64,000 nt of DNA from Minicystis rosea (GTDB lineage Bacteria > Myxococcota_A > Polyangia > Polyangiales > Polyangiaceae), in contig CP016211.1 of the NCBI GenBank assembly GCA_001931535.1, forward strand, positions 5,563,573 to 5,627,572, given 5' to 3'. Numbering within the stretch: the stretch's first letter is position 1; each line of letters begins with the position of its first letter. The translations under genes and the position numbers were made by a program. A model generated the notes under the pieces. The model was not told where the DNA came from. It saw only the letters and a program-made list of their open reading frames with translations, and did no database searches. Positions 7,822 through 15,094 of this stretch are shown here, in pieces.

Positions 7822-8667
7822 CTACTCGTCGTCGCGATAACGGGAGTTGGGCGTCTGGTAGAAACGCTCCGCCGCGCCGATGAGCACCCGCGCCACCCGC
7901 GGGAAAGGGTGAGAGGGCGCGAAGCTCTCGAGATCCCTTTCGAGCATGCGCTCGTAGCCGCGCCGCTCTCCGTCGACGAAAGCAAACGCGCGCTCGGGGG
8001 AGAGATACCGCTCCATCACGAAGAGGCCATTGGAAAGGCTCCCTTCTTTGCGCTCCTTCTCCGCGCTGGCGAGGTCGTTCCGGAGCCGCATGGCGAGGCA
8101 CAGATGGCGCAGCGCCCGGCGAAAACGAAGGTCCCCGGCGATCGAAGCGAGCCCGAGGCCGTAGGCGAGCGAGAGCGAAAAGACAGTGTGGTGAACGGCG
8201 ATGTTGTGCTCGCCGTTCTCTTGATATTCGGCCCAGGACAGGGTGCGCTCTCCGCGCGAGACACGCTGATCCTCGCGCGACGCGCGCAGCACGTCGGCGA
8301 GGGTCTCGGACCAGAGGCGGTGCTCGTCGAGGTGCGCCGCCGCGCGCCGAAAGCGGGCGCTGAGCCGCGAGAGACCGAGCGCTTCGGGGGTGGTCGCGAG
8401 GGCGCTCCCGAGCCCTCCCGCGAGCGCCTCCCAATCACCGTTGATCCCGGGCCCGCGCACGTCGAACCAGTCGTCGACCCACAGAATGCAGGCCATGTCG
8501 AGACAGGACAGGAGGAGCGCCCGCTCCCCTCCTCTCCCGATCTCCGAGAGGCCCTCCGCGAAGGCCTCGGCGAACATCTTCGCGTGCGCCGCGTGCGCGG
8601 GGCGAAACCCGGGGAGATCGCGCCCCCACTCCATCGTGGCTTCGATGATCCGTTCATTCAGGGTCAT
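7822..8667 (-). CDS. Class I terpene synthase family protein
   Basis: This 281-residue all-alpha protein carries the hallmarks of bacterial class I terpene cyclases. An Asp-rich metal motif DDWFD at 65-69 sits in CILWVDDWFDV. The NSE-type second metal motif NDLASAEKE is at 197-205, and an RY pair (SRY, 275-277) lies about 75 residues later. These bind Mg2+ and the diphosphate of a prenyl substrate. It is shorter than typical sesquiterpene synthases (about 320-360), and the usual pyrophosphate-sensing Arg upstream of the NSE motif is not obvious: that segment reads AEYQENGEHNIAVH. The start (ATG 8667) lies 53 bp after the stop of the SAM methyltransferase gene on the same strand. I infer it cyclises a prenyl diphosphate, possibly one methylated by that enzyme. 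The product is unknown. Confidence 0.82.
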   Translation of the reverse strand: MTLNERIIEATMEWGRDLPGFRPAHAAHAKMFAEAFAEGLSEIGRGGERALLLSCLDMACILWVDDWFDVRGPGINGDWEALAGGLGSALATTPEALGLSRLSARFRRAAAHLDEHRLWSETLADVLRASREDQRVSRGERTLSWAEYQENGEHNIAVHHTVFSLSLAYGLGLASIAGDLRFRRALRHLCLAMRLRNDLASAEKERKEGSLSNGLFVMERYLSPERAFAFVDGERRGYERMLERDLESFAPSHPFPRVARVLIGAAERFYQTPNSRYRDDE

Positions 8668-8691
8668 GCGATCCTCACGTGATGCGCCGTC

Positions 8692-8721
8692 AAGATGTGT
8701 CGATAATCATCGACACATCTT
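8692..8721. promoter_or_regulatory. Perfect 13-bp inverted repeat between methyltransferase and terpene synthase genes
   Basis: The arms AAGATGTGTCGAT (8692-8704) and its exact reverse complement (8709-8721) flank the 4-base spacer AATC. The palindrome begins within the methyltransferase stop codon and ends 24 bp before the terpene synthase start. There is no T-tract, so it is as likely an operator or a translational attenuator/processing hairpin as a terminator. Confidence 0.8.
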
Positions 8722-9731
8722 CAGCCCTGGAGCCGAAACTTCAAGAGCCTCACTTCGATTCCGCGCCGCCGCCACGCATCGTGGAAGTAGCCGTGCCAGT
8801 GAATGGATCTCCGGAGTCGCGCCGTCTCGTCCTCCGGGAGCCCTCCGGCCTCGAGGGTACGTTCGCTCCAGGCGATGCTCTGCGGCCAGAACTCCGTCGT
8901 CTCCTCGGTCAAGTCGAGGTTCACCTCGAGCTCGAAGCCGGCCGCCCGCGCGGCCTGCACGTACTCGCCGACTGACCCGACGCGCGTATGCCAATATCGA
9001 TCGAAGGGCTCGCGGCAATCCGGCAGGCCGAGAAACGTGTCCTCGATGCACACGACGCCGCCCGGCCGGAGCAACCGAGTCAGGTGCGAAAACCAGCGGT
9101 CGCGCGGGAAGTAACACGAGCTCTCCATGGCCACGACCGCGTCGAACGGCTCGGCCGCGCGCACCTCGCAGGCATCGGACAGCATCGGATGAACGCGATC
9201 TCCCACACCCGCGCTCCGCGCGAATTGCGCGATGAGGGGAATGTGCTCCTCCGCGATGGTCACCGCGGTGACGTCGGTCTGGCCCTGCTCTGCCCAATGG
9301 ATGGCGCCTCCGCCCAAGCCACAACCAACGTCGAGGAGGCGCCCGGCAAAGGCCCCCGGCGCATCCCACGCGGCGGCCGCGCGCAGGACCACCTCTTCTT
9401 GGGCCCGCGTGATCCGCCGGCGCAGCGCCTCCGCGCTCACGGTGGTGTCCGGATGACCGTGAAAGCAACCGATGTGAAAGTGGACCCGCGGCCCCGGGCC
9501 ATACTTCTCGAGGATCGAAGCCGTCTTCCGGCCGTAATAGGTCGCCACGGCTGCGTTGTCGCTCTCGACGGAGGCTCGCGTGCTCACGTCTCCCTTGGCG
9601 AAGACGCCTGTCGTCTCACCGTCGTTCGTCGAGACGCGAGGCCCTGATTCGATCCGATCCCCCGACGCGATGGGACGATCGTAGGCCTCCGCCTCGACCG
9701 CCGCTTGGGATGGTCGCCGTTCATGCAACAT
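8721..9731 (-). CDS. SAM-dependent methyltransferase, prenyl-diphosphate C-methyltransferase-like
   Basis: This 336-residue protein starts at the ATG at 9731, which has a GAGGGG ribosome site; an upstream in-frame ATG (9770) lacks one. The first 90 residues end in ASILEKYGPGPRVHFHIGCF, followed by a class I SAM fold whose motif I is LLDVGCGLGGGAIHWAEQ. VTAVTIAEEHIPLI and the Pro-rich LLRPGGVVCIED post-motif follow. The layout, an N-terminal alpha-helical lid with HFHIG before the Rossmann fold, resembles GPP/FPP C-methyltransferases such as those of 2-methylisoborneol and sodorifen synthesis. Pairing with a terpene synthase 53 bp downstream supports this strongly. I infer that it methylates, and perhaps rearranges, a prenyl diphosphate before cyclisation. 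An O-methyltransferase acting on the finished terpene is the alternative. Confidence 0.78.
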   Translation of the reverse strand: MLHERRPSQAAVEAEAYDRPIASGDRIESGPRVSTNDGETTGVFAKGDVSTRASVESDNAAVATYYGRKTASILEKYGPGPRVHFHIGCFHGHPDTTVSAEALRRRITRAQEEVVLRAAAAWDAPGAFAGRLLDVGCGLGGGAIHWAEQGQTDVTAVTIAEEHIPLIAQFARSAGVGDRVHPMLSDACEVRAAEPFDAVVAMESSCYFPRDRWFSHLTRLLRPGGVVCIEDTFLGLPDCREPFDRYWHTRVGSVGEYVQAARAAGFELEVNLDLTEETTEFWPQSIAWSERTLEAGGLPEDETARLRRSIHWHGYFHDAWRRRGIEVRLLKFRLQG

Positions 9732-10579
9732 GGTTTTCCCCTCTTTCGCCGCGCGGCCACTCGGACGCACGTCACGCGATGGCCATCTCGAAGATGGCCG
9801 TCCTCGATCACCGCTTCACCGCATGTCGCTCAAGCAATCGAAGTGCCGCGCGCCAAAACGCGGTGCGCACGCCGGCGTGCCGCGACAGTCCTGCGCGACC
9901 TGCGCGACAACGGATCGAGTTGCGCAATCCCCTGCACCATCTCTCGATCCACGAGCATCGGTGTCCCAGGCACGCAAGCGACCGACCAGCCCTCCAGGCG
10001 CCTCACGGACATTTGTCTACATCATCGAGCATCCGGCCCAGCGACCCAATACGCTGACGCCCTTGCAGCACCGGGGCCATCACCACAGGGCTTCCCGTTC
10101 ACGGATTGTCAATCACGCGCGCCAACGCATCACATCGACGACAAGCACGTTGGACTCGTTGGCATGACGACACTTCGGAGATGGCCTCTCGCGAGAACCT
10201 CGAACATATCGAGTGGACGCGCGCGGCAATGTCCTGTGCTCTGCCATTCGACGAGGAGCATGCGCGCATCGGCGTCATGGGGAGCGGGGCAACGCAGACG
10301 GCGAAGCGACTTCCGATGCGGCGGCGCGGCTCGGTGCGTGAGGACGCGTGCTACCTCGACCCCCGATGCTCGGGAGGCATGACGGAGAGCATCTGTCTTG
10401 AGATGCAGGCGCTCCGTGGACATTCATGCATTTCTTCGCGTTCTTGCGGGCTCTTTCGTGGGGCGCGGGAACGGTTCCTGCCAGCGTCATGGCACGACGA
10501 GCGATGACCGACGGTGGTCGCCGATCATCTCGTCGCTTCGAGTCGCGTGCTCCGGGCGCGCGCTCGTGGAGGAGTGTCC
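9732..10579. other. Long divergent intergenic region with an inverted repeat at 9781-9799
   Basis: These 848 bp lie between the methyltransferase (minus) and a lipoprotein gene (plus). Open frames exist on both strands, but their products are Ser/Arg/His-rich and match nothing I know. An 8-bp perfect inverted repeat, GGCCATCT-CGA-AGATGGCC (9781-9799), lies 50 bp upstream of the methyltransferase start and is the best operator candidate for the terpenoid operon. The remainder could hold an unrecognised small gene or RNA. Confidence 0.45.
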
Positions 10580-11410
10580 ATGAAACGATATCTGTTCGCC
10601 ACGCTGCTCTCCCTTGGTTTCTGCGCGACGGCGTGCGGCTCCAGCGATCCTGCCGGGAGCGGCGGGAGCGGCGGTGGGACGGGCGGGAACGCCGCGGCGC
10701 CGGTGCCCGAGAGCGCGTTCGCGGAACAGCTCGCCACGGTGAAGTGTGACCTTCTGTTCTCGTGCGGATGCACCGGCTCGTTCTCGTCCAAAGAGGTCTG
10801 CGTGAACCAGACCCGCGCCATGTTCCAAGACATGCAAGCAAACGCGAAAGAATTGCACCTCAGCTACGACGCGAGCTGCACGGGGAAGCTGATCGCCAAG
10901 CTCACCGAGCGCGGATGCGCTCCGACGCTGAATTGCGATCCCGACGTGTGCTGGCCCTATTACGGCACGACCACGCTCGGCGGCGCGTGCGAGCCGTCGC
11001 AGACGAGGTTCACGACGAGCTGCGCGCAGGGATCGACCTGCTGGTATCACGACTCCGGCACGGCCACGTGCGGTGAGCCGTGCTCCGTGAAGGTCTTGCC
11101 CGAAGGCGAGCAGTGCATGAGCTTTCAAGGCGACAAGCTCGGTGACTGCGAGAGCGGCTTGAAGTGCACGCTCGAGCCGGGCGGCACGTGCGTGCCGGCC
11201 GCCAAGCCCGGTGAGCCATGCCCGCTCCCGAACGACTGCGATCAGACGAGCCGCTGCGACTCCAGCAATCCCGCCGCTCCGACGTGCGTCGCGCTGAAGC
11301 AGAACGGCGAGGCGTGCACGAATAGCGGCGAGTGCGTAGGCAGCCTCTGCACGAACGGCAAGTGCACCGAGTGGACCGCGATCTGCGATCCCAACGACTT
11401 CCCGCGCTGA
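10580..11410 (+). CDS. Cysteine-rich lipoprotein (Dickkopf-N-like repeats)
   Basis: This 276-residue protein starts at the ATG at 10580 with a GGAGGAG ribosome site. The signal peptide MKRYLFATLLSLGFCATACG ends in a lipobox. A Gly/Ser-rich linker follows, then about 24 cysteines arranged in modules such as CAQGSTCWYH, CESGLKCTLEPGGTC, CPLPNDCDQTSRC and CTNSGECVGSLC. This is the spacing of the 'Dickkopf N-terminal Cys-rich' type domains often annotated on myxobacterial lipoproteins. It is expected to be exposed on the cell surface or in the periplasm and disulfide-rich. A GC-rich hairpin (11429-11445, arms CCAGCGC/GCGCTGG) follows its stop by 18 bp and may end transcription. No enzymatic role is visible. 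Confidence 0.8.
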   Translation: MKRYLFATLLSLGFCATACGSSDPAGSGGSGGGTGGNAAAPVPESAFAEQLATVKCDLLFSCGCTGSFSSKEVCVNQTRAMFQDMQANAKELHLSYDASCTGKLIAKLTERGCAPTLNCDPDVCWPYYGTTTLGGACEPSQTRFTTSCAQGSTCWYHDSGTATCGEPCSVKVLPEGEQCMSFQGDKLGDCESGLKCTLEPGGTCVPAAKPGEPCPLPNDCDQTSRCDSSNPAAPTCVALKQNGEACTNSGECVGSLCTNGKCTEWTAICDPNDFPR

Positions 11411-11826
11411 GCTGATCGCACCGCGAATCCAGCGCTGCGCGCTGGGGCCAAACCATCGTTCGCGACGAGGCAAAGCCCCGAGCGCGCAGCGCCGCGTGCT
11501 CTCGGAGAGCGCGTGGGCTCACGCCCACTGACGCGTTTGACGTTCTCGTCCAGACGAAGGAGGGCTGTTCTCCAAACCCGACGAGCGCGCGCAAGGTCTC
11601 GAGAACAGGCTCCCTCGATACCTGCGTTGCGCGCTTCCTTGCCCCGATCGAGCCGCGTCGTGTGAAGTCGCGACGGACTTCTTCACGGATGCGCAAGGCA
11701 GGCCACGATGGGATGTCGCCGAAGAGCGCATTTCGTGCGAGCGTCGTACAGCGCACCTCCAAGGCACGTCGTTCTTGTGAGAACCTCGCCCCACGGCGCG
11801 GCGATGCGCGAGGGGAGGAGACCATC
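11411..11826. other. Intergenic, hairpin at 11429-11445 and no gene recognised
   Basis: This 416-bp stretch lies between two plus-strand lipoprotein genes. Besides the 7-bp-stem hairpin at 11429-11445, I see only a strong purine-rich ribosome site (GGGGAGGAG) just before 11827. The promoter of the esterase gene should lie here. Confidence 0.45.
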
Positions 11827-13101
11827 ATGATGGAGAGACGTGCGGGTGAAGGGTCGAGCTCACATGCCATCCTCCTCGGCGCGATCGTCGCGCTCTCGAT
11901 GGGAGGATGCGGCAGCGCGGGCAGCGTGGAGAGCAGCACGGGCAGCGGCACCACGAGCAGCAGCGGAGGCTCCGGCGGCGCCACGAGCAGCAGCGCCGGC
12001 GGCAGCGGCGGCACCATGGTGGATGCGGGGCCGCCGGAGATCACGCCGGGAGAGCCCATCGAGGGTGACGACGGCGCGTGGACTTACGTGGCCATTCCAG
12101 AGGGGTATTGCCGCGACGGTGTCCCAGCGCATTTGATGGCGCACCTCAATCACAGCTCGAAGAAGATTGCCATCTACCTCGAGGGCGGCGGCGCCTGCTT
12201 CAACGATGCTTCGTGCAAGCTGCTCACCTTCGATTTCCCCTCGTACGTGCTCGGCGGCGGCATCTTCAACTTCAACCGCCCGGACAATCCCATTCGGGAT
12301 TGGAACGTGTTTTACATCCCCTATTGCACGGGCGACGTCCACGCGGGGATGAACGCGGCCGGCGAGCCCGGCCCCATCACCGGGAAGCAGAATTACACCG
12401 GCTACTCCAACATGAAGCTCTATTTGAGCCGCATCCTCGCCACGGTGCCGGACGCGACGGACGAGCTCCTGACCGGCAGCAGCGCGGGCGGCTTCGGCGT
12501 CGGGCTCACGGCCGATCTCGTGGCACGCAACGCGCCGGCAACCGTGGAGCGCTTCACGATGCTCGACGACTCCGGACAACCGATGTCGTCGCAATACATC
12601 GTGCCTTGTCTCCAGGATCAGTGGCGCAAGGTGTGGGGCTTCGACAACACGTTCCTCGGGGATTGCGGCGCGAGCTGCCCGACGTCGAACGACTACGTGT
12701 TCGATTGGATGGGCTATCTGATGAACAAGTATACGAAGGGGCCTTTCGGCAAGAAGTTCATGGGCGGCCTCATCTCGTGGACGGGCGACGGCATCATCAG
12801 CACCTTTTATGGATTCGGCGCCAACAACTGCAATGCCGCGGTGCCGGTGCCGCTCTCGAGCGCGAAGTTCGAGGCGGGGCTCCTCGAGTTCCGAGGCAAC
12901 GTGCAGACGCAGACGAACGCCTTCGGCACCTACTACGCGGGCGGCACGTCGCACACGTTCCTGATGCAGGACAGCTCCGGCATCGTGCAAGGGCTGGGTC
13001 TGCTCGGCGGGCTCTACGACACCGAGGTCAACGGGGTGAAGCTCGTCGACTGGATTCGCGATCTGCTCGATCACAAGCAGGCGGCCCACATCGGACCTTG
13101 A
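11827..13101 (+). CDS. Pectin acetylesterase / Notum family lipoprotein
   Basis: This 424-residue secreted alpha/beta-hydrolase starts at the ATG at 11827 (GGGGAGGAG ribosome site; the frame is open further upstream without one). The signal peptide ends in the lipobox ALSMGGCGS, and a Ser/Gly/Thr linker of about 40 residues tethers the domain. Family landmarks are KKIAIYLEGGGACFNDASC, the nucleophile elbow TGSSAGGFG with Ser219, Asp321 in SWTGDGI and His376 in GTSHTFLM, the Ser-Asp-His triad of plant pectin acetylesterases and animal Notum. Known members remove acetyl groups from pectin or palmitoleate from Wnt. Here an extracellular deacylase acting on polysaccharide or lipid esters is likely, with substrate unknown. 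Confidence 0.87.
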   Translation: MMERRAGEGSSSHAILLGAIVALSMGGCGSAGSVESSTGSGTTSSSGGSGGATSSSAGGSGGTMVDAGPPEITPGEPIEGDDGAWTYVAIPEGYCRDGVPAHLMAHLNHSSKKIAIYLEGGGACFNDASCKLLTFDFPSYVLGGGIFNFNRPDNPIRDWNVFYIPYCTGDVHAGMNAAGEPGPITGKQNYTGYSNMKLYLSRILATVPDATDELLTGSSAGGFGVGLTADLVARNAPATVERFTMLDDSGQPMSSQYIVPCLQDQWRKVWGFDNTFLGDCGASCPTSNDYVFDWMGYLMNKYTKGPFGKKFMGGLISWTGDGIISTFYGFGANNCNAAVPVPLSSAKFEAGLLEFRGNVQTQTNAFGTYYAGGTSHTFLMQDSSGIVQGLGLLGGLYDTEVNGVKLVDWIRDLLDHKQAAHIGP

Positions 13102-13164
13102 GCCCGTTGGGCACGCGGAGACGCGTATCGAAGGTCGGGGGATTTCGAGAGGGCCGAAGACGAT

Positions 13165-13197
13165 GCTTCATCCGGAGAGGTCGTCTCCGGATGAAGC
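13165..13197. terminator. Bidirectional hairpin between convergent genes
   Basis: A perfect 14-bp stem (GCTTCATCCGGAGA and its reverse complement, loop GGTCG) sits midway between the stops of the esterase (13101) and the HEAT-repeat gene (13219). It has no U-tract on either side, but its placement suggests a shared transcription barrier or 3'-end stabiliser. Confidence 0.7.
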
Positions 13198-13218
13198 CGT
13201 GATCACGATGAGGCGTGA

Positions 13219-15078
13219 TTAGACGCCGGCGGTGAGCGCGCGGTCGCGGCGGAGGAAGTCGAGCAGCTCCTGCGTCTCGGTCTTCTCGCGCTCTTCGAGG
13301 CGCTTCTTGCCTTTGAGCCAGGTCTCGAAGCCGGGGGCGAGCGCGGCGTCGTCGTAGGTCCGCATGGCGCGGTAGACGGTGCGGCGGCCCCAATAGCCTT
13401 TGAGCTCGTCGAGGAAGCCGAGGAGGTGCGGGACGATGCGCGCGTCCTTGTAAGCGATGAGGACGTGGAGCATGCGCCAGGCGTTGATGTGCTTGCCGCG
13501 CTTTTCGGCGAGCTTGAGCACCGCGTCGAGGGCCTTGTCCGACTTGGCGGCGGCGAGGACCTCGAGCGCGTCGGAGCCGAGGCTCGGGTGATCGAGGAGC
13601 GCGATGGCCGCGTCGAGCCAGCGCGGATCGGAGCGGAAGATGGAGGGCTTCTGCGGGGCTTTGTCCTCCGCGGCTTCGACGGCGGCCTCGTCCTCGGGCT
13701 CCTCCCAGGCGTCGTCGTCGTTGAGGTGGCTCAGGATGGTGTCGGCGAAGGAGATCTGCTCCTTCGACTTGAGGTTCTGCGGAGCGAGGAAGGGGCCGAG
13801 GCGCTCGAAGGCGCGGGCGGGATCGCGCGAGATGATGCCTTCGATGAACTCGGTCTGCACGTCCCACCCGGCCTTGAGCACGCTGGGCGAGAGCTCGTCG
13901 AAGGCGCCCGCGTAGCCCGTCTTGAGCAGGGCGCGCGCGGCGGCCTCGCGCACGTCCTTGATCTTGTGCTCGCGGAAGACCTGGAGGACGGTGGCGGTGG
14001 TGTCGCGATCCTTGCGGGCCGCGAGGAGATCGATGACCGCTTCGAGGAAGGCGACCTTCGCGTCGTGCTCCTTCTCGGCTTTGTCGTTGGCGGTCTTCTT
14101 GGCTTTCGTGTCAGCCTTTGCTGCCTTGAAAGGTTGCAGGCCGAGGAGCTCCGGGGTGAGGAGCGCGGAGGCGCGCGTGGTCGCGTCCTCGTGCTCGATG
14201 CGGGCGAGCGCGTGACCGGCGGCGCGGCGCAGATCGCCGCCCTTTTCGAAGGCCTCGAAGAGGGCCGCGAGCGCTTCGTCCGAGTGGCCGGCGCCGAGCG
14301 CGGAGACGGCCTCCTTCTTCACCTCGACGGATCGATCCGTGGCGAGCAGGCGGAGGGCGATCGGCTCCGCGGTGGCGGGATCGATGTTGCCGAGCTCTTC
14401 GATGGCGGCGGCCCGAACCTCGGGCGAGCCCTTCTCGGTGGCTTCGACGAGGAGCGCGCGGGCGCCGGCGCGCTCGATCTCGGCGAGGACGCGGAGCTTC
14501 TTGGCGTCGGTCGACTTGCCCGAGAGCTTCAGCGAGGCGCGCAGCTCTGGAACGATGACGCTGCCGAGCTTGGGGAGGAGCTCGTTCTGCACGACCCAGC
14601 CGACGCCGGAGTCGCTCAAGGCCTCGACGCAGAACGGGAGGATGCGCAGATCGCGGACTGCGCCGCGCTCGACGGCGTCCGAGATGGTGCTGGGGCGATG
14701 CCTGGCGTCGGGCGCGTTGGCGAGCGCGCCGACGAGGGCCGAGAGCTCGACCGACGAGAGCGGCGAGCCGATGCGCTCGGTGCGCGGGAGGGGCGCGAGA
14801 TCCCCTTCGGGCGCGGCCGCGGGCGCCGCCTGCGCGCCGCGGACCTGCGCCATCAACGCGGCGAGGTTGAGGAGCTCGGCGGCGGCCGCTTTGGGGGCGG
14901 CCTTCTGGAGCTTCTCGACTTGCTCGACGACCTTGGCGATGGCCGGCGCCTTGGGCGCGAGCGGCGCGAGCTTCTGCTTGGCCGGGTCCAGCGCGGCGTC
15001 GGTGCGGGCCACCTGCGCGCCCGCGAAGAGGAGCCGCTCGGCGTCACGATCCAGCGTCTTCAGCGTTTCTTTGGGCAT
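13219..15078 (-). CDS. HEAT-repeat domain protein
   Basis: This 619-residue, probably cytosolic protein is made almost wholly of alpha-helical repeats. Segments such as PEVRAAAIEELGNIDPATAEPI, VEVKKEAVSALGAGHSDEAL and DLRRAAGHALARIEHED follow the HEAT/PBS-lyase repeat pattern. A central Lys/Asp-rich charged linker (about 340-370) and an acidic stretch (DDDAWEEPEDEAAVEAAEDK) interrupt them. The start lies 16 bp after the SWIM zinc-finger gene with a GAGGAG ribosome site, so the two are one operon. HEAT scaffolds bind protein partners, and the SWIM protein is the obvious candidate. No catalytic motif is seen. The operon converges on the esterase gene. Confidence 0.8.
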   Translation of the reverse strand: MPKETLKTLDRDAERLLFAGAQVARTDAALDPAKQKLAPLAPKAPAIAKVVEQVEKLQKAAPKAAAAELLNLAALMAQVRGAQAAPAAAPEGDLAPLPRTERIGSPLSSVELSALVGALANAPDARHRPSTISDAVERGAVRDLRILPFCVEALSDSGVGWVVQNELLPKLGSVIVPELRASLKLSGKSTDAKKLRVLAEIERAGARALLVEATEKGSPEVRAAAIEELGNIDPATAEPIALRLLATDRSVEVKKEAVSALGAGHSDEALAALFEAFEKGGDLRRAAGHALARIEHEDATTRASALLTPELLGLQPFKAAKADTKAKKTANDKAEKEHDAKVAFLEAVIDLLAARKDRDTTATVLQVFREHKIKDVREAAARALLKTGYAGAFDELSPSVLKAGWDVQTEFIEGIISRDPARAFERLGPFLAPQNLKSKEQISFADTILSHLNDDDAWEEPEDEAAVEAAEDKAPQKPSIFRSDPRWLDAAIALLDHPSLGSDALEVLAAAKSDKALDAVLKLAEKRGKHINAWRMLHVLIAYKDARIVPHLLGFLDELKGYWGRRTVYRAMRTYDDAALAPGFETWLKGKKRLEEREKTETQELLDFLRRDRALTAGV

Positions 15079-15094
15079 GTTCGTCGCGCTCCTC

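Noticed and set aside
9705-10382. 225-codon plus-strand frame upstream of the Cys-rich lipoprotein
   Set aside because: Its start overlaps the methyltransferase gene, its composition is Arg/Ser/His-rich and no domain is visible.
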